From: Selenomonadaceae bacterium
Lineage (GTDB): Bacteria; Bacillota; Negativicutes; Selenomonadales; Selenomonadaceae
Direction: 5' to 3'
Assembly (NCBI GenBank): GCA_017427545.1
Contig: JAFRSO010000065.1
Span: 1 to 64,000, forward strand
Length of the DNA stretch: 64,000 nucleotides
Part shown: one piece after another, positions 7,599 through 15,910 of the stretch
Layout: the number at the start of each line of letters is the position of its first letter
Position numbering within the stretch: position 1 is the stretch's first letter
Notes under the pieces: generated by a model
What the model was told of the DNA's origin: nothing
The model's input: only the letters and a program-made list of their open reading frames with translations
Database searches by the model: none
Program-made: the position numbers and the translations under genes

Positions 7599-8698
7599 GA
7601 GTTGTCACCTGCCGTATCTAAGATTTTTTTTGCAACACGAGCCGCCGCACCGGGTTCACCGAGTTTTTTGCAGGCCGCTTGTAATTTTTTCACGACGGCT
7701 GCGCGATTGTCCAAAATTTTTTTGACTTCAGCAGAAATTCTATCGGGCGTGACATCATTTTGGAGCAGTTCGGTTAAAATTTCTTCGTCAGCCAAAATGT
7801 TCGGCAGGCTGAAAAATTTTATGTCGACCAAAAGTTTCCCAATGAAAAAATTCAGCGGAGCCATTTTGTACAGCACGACGCATGGCAAATTCAAAAGTGC
7901 CGCCTCCAATACGACCGTGCCGGAAGTCGCTATCGCCGCGTCCGCGATTTGCATTAAGTCATATCGCCGCGTTGAGTCGACCAATTTTATATCAAGCCCC
8001 GCCGTGTCAATCAATCGTTCAATCCCGTCAGCTACCGGCAAGAAAAATTTTTTATCGGGCAAAAGTTTCACGGCTTCGAGCATTGGCGGCAAGAGCAATT
8101 TTATTTCCTGTCGACGCGAACCGGGCATTAACAAAATCACTTGATCCGAATCATTTACGCCGAAAAATTTTCGCGCCTCTGACTTCGACATTGACGGCTT
8201 GACGCTATCGACCAGCGGGTTTCCCAAGAAAAAAATTTTTGCGCCCGCCGCCTGATAAACCGGCAACTCAAACGGAAATATCGCAATGAAAACATCAGCA
8301 ATCGCCGCGCAATCCTTTGCACGACCTTTTCGCCACGCCCAAGCACTCGGCGGAATGTACGACAAAATTTTTACGCCGAATTTTTTCACACGCCTTGCAA
8401 GTCGCCAATTAAAATCGGGATAATCAATCAGCACGAGCAAATTTGGACGTTCGGCGCGAATAATTTCGGTCAAGTCGTCGAGGAGTTTTAAAATTTTGCG
8501 GAGATTTTTAATGACTTCGACGACACCCATAACATTGTAATCTTTGTAGTTGCGGACGAGTTTGACGCCCGCTTCAGCCATCAAATTTCCGCCCAGCCCG
8601 AAAAGTTCAGTCGCGGGAGAAAATTTTTTTATTTCACGAGCCAAAGACGCCCCGTGAACATCTCCTGACGCCTCGCCTGCCGATAAAAATATTTTCAT
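7595..8698 (-). CDS. lpxB: Lipid-A-disaccharide synthase
   Basis: 367 aa, the usual length. GT19 family; joins UDP-2,3-diacylglucosamine and lipid X to make the lipid A disaccharide at the inner membrane. The start MKIFLSAGEASGDVHGA is the family hallmark, followed by FGLGG, LIDYPDFNWRLAR, SYIPPSAWAWRKGR, FLGNPLVD, LMPGSRRQEI and ATSGTVVLEAAL. The presence of this gene is the best evidence in the window for an outer membrane. First gene of a string that overlaps down to msbA. Confidence 0.95.
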   Translation of the reverse strand: MKIFLSAGEASGDVHGASLAREIKKFSPATELFGLGGNLMAEAGVKLVRNYKDYNVMGVVEVIKNLRKILKLLDDLTEIIRAERPNLLVLIDYPDFNWRLARRVKKFGVKILSYIPPSAWAWRKGRAKDCAAIADVFIAIFPFELPVYQAAGAKIFFLGNPLVDSVKPSMSKSEARKFFGVNDSDQVILLMPGSRRQEIKLLLPPMLEAVKLLPDKKFFLPVADGIERLIDTAGLDIKLVDSTRRYDLMQIADAAIATSGTVVLEAALLNLPCVVLYKMAPLNFFIGKLLVDIKFFSLPNILADEEILTELLQNDVTPDRISAEVKKILDNRAAVVKKLQAACKKLGEPGAAARVAKKILDTAGDNS

Positions 8699-8722
8699 TG
8701 CAAAAACCTCCTTTGAGCCGAA

Positions 8723-8751
8723 ATTATATTTTGCCGCCGAAATTTTTTCAA
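8723..8751 (-). promoter_or_regulatory. Sigma-A-type promoter of the lpxB operon
   Basis: TTGAAA (8746-8751) and TATAAT (8723-8728) on the minus strand with a 17-bp spacer, 24 bp before the start codon. Confidence 0.7.
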
Positions 8752-8753
8752 CA

Positions 8754-8787
8754 AAAAGACCCTCAACCGAAGTCGAGAGCCTTTTAA
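8754..8787 (-). terminator. Rho-independent terminator
   Basis: On the minus strand aaaaggctctcga, a cttcgg loop and ttgagggtctttt pair with G-U wobbles, followed by T. It ends the polyprenyl synthase gene. Confidence 0.7.
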
Positions 8788-8799
8788 TAAATTCGTCAA

Positions 8800-9765
8800 T
8801 TATCGCGTGCGGTCGACAATAAAATCAGCTACTTGTTCCAGGGCAAGTGCGACGGAAGTTTTCAACGTGAGCGGCAGATTGATTCTCGCCGATTCGATAT
8901 GAGCTTCCGCACGCGTCCTGCAATAGTCAACCGCGTCCGTTGCCTGAATAATTTTAATTGCGGCATCAACATTTCCGCCCGTCGTGACAATTTTTCTTAG
9001 CGTCGACGCCTCATCACTAATCTCAAGGGCACGAATCACCGGTAAAGTTATTACGCCGCTTTTGAGATCGCCGCCATGAGGTTTACCGGTAATTTTCTCG
9101 TCGCCGAAAAAATCCAACAGGTCGTCGATAATCTGAAATGCAAGCCCCAATCCTGAACCGTAAGCCGTGAGGTTATCGACTTCGCGCCTGTCCATTTCCG
9201 CAACACCGGCACCGAGTCGACAGCAGCTTGACAGAAAAATTGCCGTCTTGAGATTTATGCGGGTGTAATATTCGTTGAGCGTCGGCACTTCAAAAAGTGA
9301 ACGGTCTTGCATGATTTCACCGACACAAAGATTTTTGACGAGCTTGGAAAGAATCATTTGGACTTCCGAGCTGTAATTATTTTCCGCGACGAGTTGAAAC
9401 GCCTTGGCAAAAAGATAATCCCCGACAAGTACCGCAATTTGTGCGCCGTATTTTGAGTTGGCAGTTTCGACGCCGCGACGCTTTTTGGACGTGTCGATTA
9501 TGTCATCATGAACAAGGCTTGCCGTGTGAATCAATTCAAGGGCGGTCGCCAACGGCATTGTTTTTTCGGGCGGACAATCTACTTTTGAGTTCGCGCACAT
9601 TATGAAGAGCATCGGACGCAATCTTTTTCCGCCGCGTATCAACGGTTCACACGCCTCGAAAATAAACGGGTCGTCCGCGATTGCCAATCTGATTTGCTCC
9701 TCAAGAATCTGCAAATTTCTTGCAGTTGCTTCGTTCAATGCCGCCACGAAATTCAAACATCTCAC
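8800..9765 (-). CDS. Polyprenyl diphosphate synthase
   Basis: 321 aa trans-isoprenyl diphosphate synthase. Both Asp-rich motifs are present: HDDIIDTSKKRRG (first) and QIIDDLLDFFGDE (second); GGKRLRP near residue 45 binds the pyrophosphate. Extends allylic diphosphates with IPP; in an anaerobe of this type it probably makes the side chain of menaquinone. The chain length cannot be read with confidence. The GTG at 9765 and the TTG at 9756 are both possible starts; GGTGAG lies directly before the latter. Confidence 0.85.
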   Translation of the reverse strand: MRCLNFVAALNEATARNLQILEEQIRLAIADDPFIFEACEPLIRGGKRLRPMLFIMCANSKVDCPPEKTMPLATALELIHTASLVHDDIIDTSKKRRGVETANSKYGAQIAVLVGDYLFAKAFQLVAENNYSSEVQMILSKLVKNLCVGEIMQDRSLFEVPTLNEYYTRINLKTAIFLSSCCRLGAGVAEMDRREVDNLTAYGSGLGLAFQIIDDLLDFFGDEKITGKPHGGDLKSGVITLPVIRALEISDEASTLRKIVTTGGNVDAAIKIIQATDAVDYCRTRAEAHIESARINLPLTLKTSVALALEQVADFIVDRTR

Positions 9766-9776
9766 CCGCTTTTTTA

Positions 9777-9807
9777 GCTGTTAGCTGCTAGCTGTTAGCT
9801 ACTAGAA
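9777..9807. repeat. Heptamer-repeat element (TTAGCTG type)
   Basis: About four copies of TTAGCTG/CTAGCTG in the leader of the polyprenyl synthase gene. Confidence 0.75.
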
Positions 9808-9880
9808 TTTCACTAATCACCGTTGCGCAATTTTATCACAGCGCAATAGCCTTGTCAAAAAATGCCGTTGTCTCAATCAC

Positions 9881-10084
9881 TTATCTGACAAGCTCATAGC
9901 CGGCGTCTTCAATGACTTTTGCGAAGTCGTCGATAGAAATTTCCTTCGTGGCAGTGACTGTCGCCGAATTATTTTCCAAGCTGACTTCAACCTCCGTGAC
10001 ACCATCCATTTTTGCCAACGCGTCGTGAACATGTTTTTGGCAGTGTTTACACATCATGCCATCGACCTTGAAAGTTTTCTGCAT
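9881..10084 (-). CDS. Possible internal CopZ-like reading frame within copA
   Basis: Same frame as copA. The ATG at 10084 is preceded by AAAGGAGGCAACTCAA, a complete Shine-Dalgarno at good spacing, which the long frame reads as Thr-Lys-Glu-Ala-Thr-Gln. Starting here gives a 67-aa CopZ-type chaperone (MQKTFKVDGMMCKHCQKHV). Independent translation is inference. Confidence 0.5.
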   Translation of the reverse strand: MQKTFKVDGMMCKHCQKHVHDALAKMDGVTEVEVSLENNSATVTATKEISIDDFAKVIEDAGYELVR

Positions 10085-12472
10085 TTGAGTTGCCTCCTTT
10101 GTAGTAATTAGGAACTGGGAACTGGGAACTAGTTTTTCTATGCGGACTTCAACGGCGTCATCATTGCGCATTACGCCTTCCGCATTTCGCATTGCCTTAA
10201 AATATCGCAGGCGCAGGGCATTTAATACGACGCAAACGCTTGACATACTCATTGCCGCCGCGCCAATCATCGGTGACAGTTTCAATCCGAACGCGGGGTA
10301 AAAAATTCCTGCGGCAAGCGGTATGCAAATGACGTTGTAGAAAAATGCCCAGAATAAATTTTGCTTAATGTTCGTCATGACTGCGCGGCTAAGTTTAATC
10401 GCGCTGACGGCGTCCAGCAAATCATTTCGGACGAGAACTGCGCCGGCACTCTCAATGGCAACATCAGTACCCGCGCCAATCGCAATGCCTAAATCAGCCT
10501 TCGCCAATGCCGGAGCGTCGTTAATGCCGTCACCAATCATCGCGACCTTGCGCCCTTGAGCTTGAAGTTTTTCGACCTCTTGAGCTTTATTTTCCGGCAA
10601 GACGCCCGCAATAATTTTTTCAATGCCGAGACGCTTTGCAATGGCTTGAGCCGTCCGCTGATTATCGCCCGTCAACATGATAACATTAATGCCGAGATTT
10701 TGAAACTCCTTGACAGCTTGCGCGGAAGTTTTTTTCTCAACGTCGGCGGCGGCAATCACGCCTAAAATTTTTTTGTCGTCAGCAAATATAATCGGCGTCT
10801 TACCCTCACTTGCAAGGGCAGAAATTTTTTCGTGGAGACTGTCCAAGTTGAAGCCGCATTCCGTCAAAAAAGTTTCATTGCCCGCGACGTATTCAACGCC
10901 GTTAATTTTTGCACGGACGCCCTTACCGAAGACAGCTTGAAAAGAGTTAGGAGTTAGGAGGTAGGAGTTAGGAGTTATTTTGGCGGCGTAATTTATAATT
11001 GCTTCCGCCAAAGGATGTTCACTCCGACTTTCAAGAGCCACGGCAATCGCTAAAAAATTTTCCAAATCATTCCGCATTAACAAAACGTCCGTGACGAACG
11101 GCTTGCCTTCAGTGAGAGTGCCGGTTTTGTCCAGGACGACAGTATTAATCGCATGAGCAGTTTCGAGAGCCTCGCCGGACTTGATTAAAATTCCATTCTC
11201 CGCACCCTTGCCGGTACCGACCATGATAGCCACGGGCGTCGCCAATCCCAACGCGCACGGACAACTTATCACCAAAATCGACACGGCGATAGAAAATGCA
11301 AATTCAACACTCGCGCCGCTGATAAGCCAAAAACTTCCCGCAATCAAAGCAATCACAATCACGGCGGGCACGAAAATTCCCGCGACTTTATCGGCAGTCT
11401 TGGCAATGGGAGCTTTACTTGACGACGCCTCTTCAACCAGCGCAATAATTTTGCTGATAGTCGTTTCAGTGCCGACCTTCGACGCCTTGAACTTCACGAA
11501 GCCGCTTTTATTGAGAGTGCCGCTCGTGACATTATCGCCGACTGTTTTGTTGACGGGCAGACTTTCGCCGGTTATCGCGGATTCATCAATCGTCGTCGCC
11601 CCGTCCAAAATAATTCCGTCAGCTGCAAAACTTTCACCGGGCTTAACCAAAATTTCGTCGCCGACAATTAAATCCTCAACCGCGATTGTGACCTCTTCAT
11701 CGTCGCGCAGAACGGTTGCCTGCTTGGGCGCAAGGTTCATCAATTTTTCCACGGCCAGAGAAGTTTTACCCTTCGCACGCGCCTCGAAAAATTTTCCGAC
11801 GGTTATCAGCGTGACAATCATGCCCGCCGACTCGAAATATAAATTGCGGCTGTATTCGTCGACGAGTTGGAAATTTCCCGCGCCGAGACCTTGACCGATT
11901 CTGAACAGCGCGAACGCTCCGAACATTGCCGCCGCCATTGAACCTAATCCAACCAAGCTGTCCATGTTCGGCGCACCTGCCACTAATGTCTTGAAGCCGT
12001 TGACGTAATATTTTCGGTTGAGGTACATGATCGGCAATATCAGCAGAAATTGTGCAAATGCAAACGTTACGGCATTTTCCCGCCCGTCGAAAAGTTCGGA
12101 GACGATTTGCGGTACGGGCAGCGGCAGCATGTTGTGCATTGCAATGTAAACTGTCGGCAGCAAAAAAATTATCGACCATGTGAGTCGAAATTTCATTGAC
12201 GCTATTTCTTTATCGACAGTGCGAGTAGGAATTTCATTGCGCATTACGCATTGCGCATTACGCCTTGGCGAAGCTCCATATCCCGCATTGACGACCGCCT
12301 CGACGATTGCCGCGATTGAAATTTTTGCTTCATCGAATTTAACTTGCATTGAGTTGGTCAACAGATTGACGCTGACATTTTCCGCGCCGACGAGTTTGCC
12401 GACAGCCTTTTCAACGCGCGCCGAACATGCCGAACAACTCATGCCCGTAACATCAAAATTTTCTTTTGTCAT
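9881..12472 (-). CDS. copA: Copper-type P1B ATPase with N- and C-terminal HMA domains
   Basis: 863 aa. Order: N-terminal HMA (GMSCSACSARVEKA, residues ~10-20), eight predicted membrane helices with SCPCALGLATP, actuator TGES, phosphorylation site DKTGTLTEG, GDGINDAPALAKAD, then a second HMA domain (GMMCKHCQKHV) at the C-terminus. Exports Cu(I) from the cytoplasm. The C-terminal HMA is unusual and is joined through heptamer-repeat sequence. Three repeat tracts sit in frame: after the first HMA, after HPLAEAIINYAAK, and before the last HMA. Start overlaps scfB by 4 nt. Confidence 0.9.
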   Translation of the reverse strand: MTKENFDVTGMSCSACSARVEKAVGKLVGAENVSVNLLTNSMQVKFDEAKISIAAIVEAVVNAGYGASPRRNAQCVMRNEIPTRTVDKEIASMKFRLTWSIIFLLPTVYIAMHNMLPLPVPQIVSELFDGRENAVTFAFAQFLLILPIMYLNRKYYVNGFKTLVAGAPNMDSLVGLGSMAAAMFGAFALFRIGQGLGAGNFQLVDEYSRNLYFESAGMIVTLITVGKFFEARAKGKTSLAVEKLMNLAPKQATVLRDDEEVTIAVEDLIVGDEILVKPGESFAADGIILDGATTIDESAITGESLPVNKTVGDNVTSGTLNKSGFVKFKASKVGTETTISKIIALVEEASSSKAPIAKTADKVAGIFVPAVIVIALIAGSFWLISGASVEFAFSIAVSILVISCPCALGLATPVAIMVGTGKGAENGILIKSGEALETAHAINTVVLDKTGTLTEGKPFVTDVLLMRNDLENFLAIAVALESRSEHPLAEAIINYAAKITPNSYLLTPNSFQAVFGKGVRAKINGVEYVAGNETFLTECGFNLDSLHEKISALASEGKTPIIFADDKKILGVIAAADVEKKTSAQAVKEFQNLGINVIMLTGDNQRTAQAIAKRLGIEKIIAGVLPENKAQEVEKLQAQGRKVAMIGDGINDAPALAKADLGIAIGAGTDVAIESAGAVLVRNDLLDAVSAIKLSRAVMTNIKQNLFWAFFYNVICIPLAAGIFYPAFGLKLSPMIGAAAMSMSSVCVVLNALRLRYFKAMRNAEGVMRNDDAVEVRIEKLVPSSQFLITTKEATQMQKTFKVDGMMCKHCQKHVHDALAKMDGVTEVEVSLENNSATVTATKEISIDDFAKVIEDAGYELVR
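10103..10197. repeat. In-frame heptamer tracts near the copA 3' end
   Basis: GGAACTG/GGGAACT heptamers (10110-10133) and GCATTAC-type heptamers (10163-10197) code for the linker between the ATPase and the last HMA domain. Confidence 0.75.
10944..10977. repeat. In-frame heptamer tract in copA N-domain
   Basis: GAGTTAG/GAGGTAG heptamers translated as NSYLLTPNS within the nucleotide-binding domain, between HPLAEAIINYAAK and FQAVFGKGV. Confidence 0.75.
12235..12266. repeat. In-frame heptamer tract after first HMA domain of copA
   Basis: Alternating GCATTAC and GCATTGC heptamers translated as RRNAQCVMRNE. Confidence 0.75.
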
Positions 12473-13824
12473 AATTCCTCGACTTCACTTGAATTTTCAG
12501 CAAGCTTGGCCTGAATGTAAATCGCGCACTCAAGTCTTTTCCGTTGAATCTCACAACCGACCTCGTAAGGTTCGCGAATATCCCCATGAAACAAATCGGC
12601 GTTGGCATGACAACCGCCGCTGCAAAAAAATTTCGCCCAACAATCGCGACACTTCGGCTTATTCAAAACATGCGACTCACGAAAATATTTCAACCAATGC
12701 CGCGAATCTTCCGCCACGCCGTCAAAAATATTTCCCAGCCGATATTTTTCACGCCCGACAAATTGATGACACGGATACAAGTCACCGTTCTCCGCCACGG
12801 CAAAATATTCATGTCCCGCGCCGCAACCAGCCAATCTTTTAGCGACGCAAGGGCCGTTCGACAAGTCAACGTTGAAGTGGAAAAAGAAAAATCCTCGACC
12901 TTCGCGACGACGTTCAAGATAAGCCGCCGTCAATCTGTCGTACTCCTCGCGAATCCTCGGTAAATCATCTTCAGTCAAGGCAAGCGGCGAATTTTTTAGT
13001 ACGACCGGCTCCACGGATAAAATATCAAAGCCCGCGTCGTGAATGCTCAACACGTCCGTCGTGAAGTCAAGATTTTTTTTCGTGTAAGTGCCGCGAAGAT
13101 AATAATTGTCCCCGCCGCGACTGTCGACGAAGCGTTTAAAATTTTTCAGCACGCGATCATAACTGCCGCGGCCGCTGATGTCGGGGCGCATCGCGTCATG
13201 AATTTCCTTGCGACCGTCCAAACTCAACACGGCCGAAATGTTATTCTCGTTGAGCCAGTCGGAAATTTTTTCGTCAAGCAAAACGCCGTTCGTCGTCAAC
13301 GTCAGCTTGAAAATTTTTCCGGTATCCTGTTCACGACGGCGGACATATTCGGTAACGGCTTTGACAGTTCGGAAATTAATCAACGGTTCGCCGCCGAAAA
13401 AATCAATCTCACAGTGCTTGCGTATGCCGGAATTTTTTATGATGAAATCGACCGCCGCAAGTCCGACCTCCTCCGACATAACCGCGCGATGACCGAAAGT
13501 CCCGCCGTCGCCGAAACAATATTTGCAACGTAAATTGCAGTCCTGCGCGACCATGAGGCAAAGACTTTTCACGACGCCGCGAGTTGCAAAAGTTGGCGGC
13601 ACATCAATTTCCGGGGCAAAAAGTTCTCCCGCGTCAATCAGCGCATGAAGTTCAGCTAAAATTTCGGCGGTGTCAGCGGCAGGATATTTCGCTAAAATTT
13701 CCGCGTCATTGGAGCCGTCGAAATCGTCAAGGATTTTGAACGTCGTCTCGTCGATGATATGAACCGCGCCGCTGTTCACGTCCAGCAAAATAAAATCGTC
13801 GCCCTGCTTGAATTTGTGAATCAT
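12469..13824 (-). CDS. scfB: SCIFF-type radical SAM/SPASM peptide maturase
   Basis: 451 aa. Residues ~1-90 form a RiPP-recognition-like N-terminus (MIHKFKQ ... LLDVNSGAVHIID) as in thioether-forming SCIFF maturases. The radical SAM cluster is CNLRCKYC; GGEPLINF and the SPASM Cys set (GPCVAKRLAGCGAG, YPCHQF, CRDCWAKFFCSGGCHA, GCEIQRKRLEC) follow. Family members crosslink Cys to nearby residues in a six-Cys peptide. No such precursor is seen upstream (13825-14091) or nearby. Start ATG after GGAGGG. Ends by overlapping copA, so the two are coupled. Confidence 0.85.
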   Translation of the reverse strand: MIHKFKQGDDFILLDVNSGAVHIIDETTFKILDDFDGSNDAEILAKYPAADTAEILAELHALIDAGELFAPEIDVPPTFATRGVVKSLCLMVAQDCNLRCKYCFGDGGTFGHRAVMSEEVGLAAVDFIIKNSGIRKHCEIDFFGGEPLINFRTVKAVTEYVRRREQDTGKIFKLTLTTNGVLLDEKISDWLNENNISAVLSLDGRKEIHDAMRPDISGRGSYDRVLKNFKRFVDSRGGDNYYLRGTYTKKNLDFTTDVLSIHDAGFDILSVEPVVLKNSPLALTEDDLPRIREEYDRLTAAYLERRREGRGFFFFHFNVDLSNGPCVAKRLAGCGAGHEYFAVAENGDLYPCHQFVGREKYRLGNIFDGVAEDSRHWLKYFRESHVLNKPKCRDCWAKFFCSGGCHANADLFHGDIREPYEVGCEIQRKRLECAIYIQAKLAENSSEVEEL

Positions 13825-13865
13825 TTAATCCCTCCGCGACTTTTTACTAGGTAATGTTGAATAAA

Positions 13866-14035
13866 TTTTAGAAGCCGTCAAGGAAGACGGCTCCAGCCCG
13901 CGCACTGAGCGTGATGCGAAGTCTGCGGGCAACTCACAGCACGGGTAATCGCAACGTTGGAGCATTGAGTACTAACGCCCCCGCGAGGCGCACTTTCTTT
14001 TGCTACTTTTCTTTGGGCAAGCAAAGAAAAGTAGA
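13866..14035 (+). repeat. Structured intergenic element, copy 1
   Basis: Begins with the hairpin GCCGTC-aaggaa-GACGGC and ends with the perfect 13-bp hairpin CTACTTTTCTTTG / CAAAGAAAAGTAG. A shared block (aacgttgga ... actaacgccc ... gcgaggcgcactttctttt) matches copy 2 at 33467-33622. Fills most of the gap before scfB; no gene is seen in it. Confidence 0.75.
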
Positions 14036-14091
14036 TAAACAATATAAAAGTCATAATCCGCCACGAATAGTCATTCAACTTCCCCTAATCA

Positions 14092-14601
14092 CTAATTCTC
14101 ATTGTCCGCCAAACGCAAAAGTTTTAATTCCGGCGGGTCATTGGGCTTAGGCGGCGCGTGATGTTTGGCAATAATTTTTGCCTCCCTGAACAGCCCGATT
14201 CGCTGAAGTTTTTGTGCACCCAACTCCGCGTGATTGTGATAGACGTAAAGCGCGCGGTTGCCGTTAATCTCCAGCCGCTCGGCAAATTTCGGGGCAATGG
14301 CGGTGATTAAAACTGCAAAAATTTTTCCCCTAATCGTCAAATCGCCGGCACGTCTGCCCGTATCGTGAAGGAGTGCGCATCGAATCAAAAATTCTCTGTC
14401 GACGCCGCGTTTATCCTCAATAATCAGCCGTTCGACGGTGTAGGCTGTTCGCAAGCTGTGAACTTGGTCGGCGACACTCATGGCGAAAAAAATTTTTTGC
14501 TCCTCGGCGTTGAGATGAGCAGAAATGTATTGCCCGTCCTCAACAGTGACACGCGCCGTCACCGCTCGCACGAATTGCAAAATTCTTCCAAAAACACTCA
14601 T
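14092..14601 (-). CDS. HD-domain protein
   Basis: 169 aa from the ATG at 14601, which overlaps the hisZ stop as ATGA. HD-type metal-dependent phosphohydrolase: LIRCALLHDTGRRAGD carries the HD pair, with an upstream HSLRTAYTVERL His and later HNHAELGAQKLQ and AKHHAPP. Likely an intracellular phosphohydrolase on a nucleotide or phosphate ester; substrate unknown. Coupling to hisZ is probably only operonic. Confidence 0.75.
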   Translation of the reverse strand: MSVFGRILQFVRAVTARVTVEDGQYISAHLNAEEQKIFFAMSVADQVHSLRTAYTVERLIIEDKRGVDREFLIRCALLHDTGRRAGDLTIRGKIFAVLITAIAPKFAERLEINGNRALYVYHNHAELGAQKLQRIGLFREAKIIAKHHAPPKPNDPPELKLLRLADNEN

Positions 14602-15743
14602 GCTACGTAAACAAACTCCAAACAATTTTTTTCGGCGCAAGATTTCTCCGCGTCCGATTTTGATTGCGGCGTCAATGAAACTTCGACAACTTTACCCGCC
14701 GTCCGAAGTTCAGCCGCCTTTTGAATAGCTGCCGATTCTTTCCCCGCCGCGTAACTCAAATAAAAATCTTTTGCCCGCGAATCATCGACGACGCCTTGAA
14801 ATTTCCGCGCGTCCAAAATTCTCTCAATACCCAATGCAAAACCCGTTGCAGGACATGCCGCCCCGAAGTCCTTGAGCATGTGATCATATCTGCCGCCGCC
14901 CGCCAGTGAATAACCGACGCCGTGAGAATACGCCTCAAAAACCATGCCGGTATAATATTCAAAATCGCGAATCAATCCGAGGTCGAAGGTGATTTTATCC
15001 GCGACGCCGTAAATTTCCAGCAGACGATAAATTTCCGTCAAATTGTCCAAGGCTTTTCGCGAACGATCATTTTTGGCGAGTGATTGAGCCGCCGTCAAAA
15101 TTTCCGTGCCACCTTGAAGCGTCGGAATTTTTTTCAACGTGTCATCAACGTCAAGATTATTCAGCGCAACAATGTCGTGATGTTCGATTGCGGATTTGAT
15201 TTCGGCTTGAACGTTCAGCGGCAAATTTTCCATAAGCCCGTTGACAAATTCGACTTGCCCCAAACAGATTTTGAAATCCTCAAGTCCCGCGACACTCAAA
15301 GCTTGTGCGGCGAGTGCGATAATTTCGGCGTCGGCAAAGGCGTTGGACACTCCCAAAAGCTCGACGCCCGCTTGATAGAATTCGCATTGACGGCCGGGCT
15401 GATTTGTTCGGAAGCGGAAAACATTCGTCAAATACGACAGCTTGAGCGGCATCGGTGAATCTTTCAAGCGGCTGACTGCAAGTCTGGCTATCGGCGTCGT
15501 CATTTCGTGTCGAAGGGCAAGCGTCCGATTGTTGCGGTCGAACATTTTAAACAGGTGCGGCTCAATTACTCGTCCGCCCGAAATTGTCAGCGTCTCCAAA
15601 TATTCCATTGCCGGTGTCACGACTTCTTGATAGCCGAAAGTCGCGAACAGCTTAAAAATTTTTTGTTCGATGATACGTTTCGACGCCGCCTCTGCAGGCA
15701 AAAAATCTTGCGTGCCGTAAGGCGTCTCTAAAAGTCCCGTCAT
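14598..15743 (-). CDS. hisZ: ATP phosphoribosyltransferase regulatory subunit
   Basis: 381 aa class II HisRS-like protein without the anticodon domain. It shows the TPYGTQDFLPAEA opening, LRHEMTTPIARLA (motif 2-like), RQCEFYQAGVELLG and GGGRYDHMLKDFG. HisZ pairs with short-form HisG for the first and feedback-controlled step of histidine synthesis. HisG is not in this window; the HD gene follows instead. The strong GMVFEAY and GFALGIERI blocks support HisZ over a tRNA synthetase. Confidence 0.85.
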   Translation of the reverse strand: MTGLLETPYGTQDFLPAEAASKRIIEQKIFKLFATFGYQEVVTPAMEYLETLTISGGRVIEPHLFKMFDRNNRTLALRHEMTTPIARLAVSRLKDSPMPLKLSYLTNVFRFRTNQPGRQCEFYQAGVELLGVSNAFADAEIIALAAQALSVAGLEDFKICLGQVEFVNGLMENLPLNVQAEIKSAIEHHDIVALNNLDVDDTLKKIPTLQGGTEILTAAQSLAKNDRSRKALDNLTEIYRLLEIYGVADKITFDLGLIRDFEYYTGMVFEAYSHGVGYSLAGGGRYDHMLKDFGAACPATGFALGIERILDARKFQGVVDDSRAKDFYLSYAAGKESAAIQKAAELRTAGKVVEVSLTPQSKSDAEKSCAEKNCLEFVYVA

Positions 15744-15808
15744 AAGAAAACCTCCTTGTCGGCGTAATTCTACAGGAGATTTTTATTTTTTTCAATGCGC
15801 AACGAAAT

Positions 15809-15846
15809 TAGCTGCTAGCTTCTAGTTCCTAGTTCCTAGTTCCTAA
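15809..15846. repeat. Heptamer-repeat element
   Basis: TTAGCTGCTAGCTT followed by three CTAGTTC heptamers, between the divergent hisZ and trpA. Confidence 0.75.
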
Positions 15847-15852
15847 ACATAA

Positions 15853-15881
15853 TTGACGCGAAAAATTTTTCAAGGTAAAAT
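15853..15881 (+). promoter_or_regulatory. Sigma-A-type promoter of trpA
   Basis: TTGACG (15853-15858), a 17-bp spacer and TAAAAT (15876-15881), 29 bp before the start codon. No leader peptide or T-box is visible. Confidence 0.65.
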
Positions 15882-15910
15882 ATTTTCAAAACGACAGAGG
15901 AGAAAATTTC

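Noticed and set aside
11181-11894. Long plus-strand frame opposite copA
   Set aside because: Low-complexity Ala/Thr/Pro shadow of the ATPase codons, no ribosome site or family.
13878-14078. Cys-containing minus frame as a SCIFF precursor
   Set aside because: Only three Cys, no ribosome site, and the frame is the shadow of the structured repeat that also occurs at 33.5 and 37 kb.
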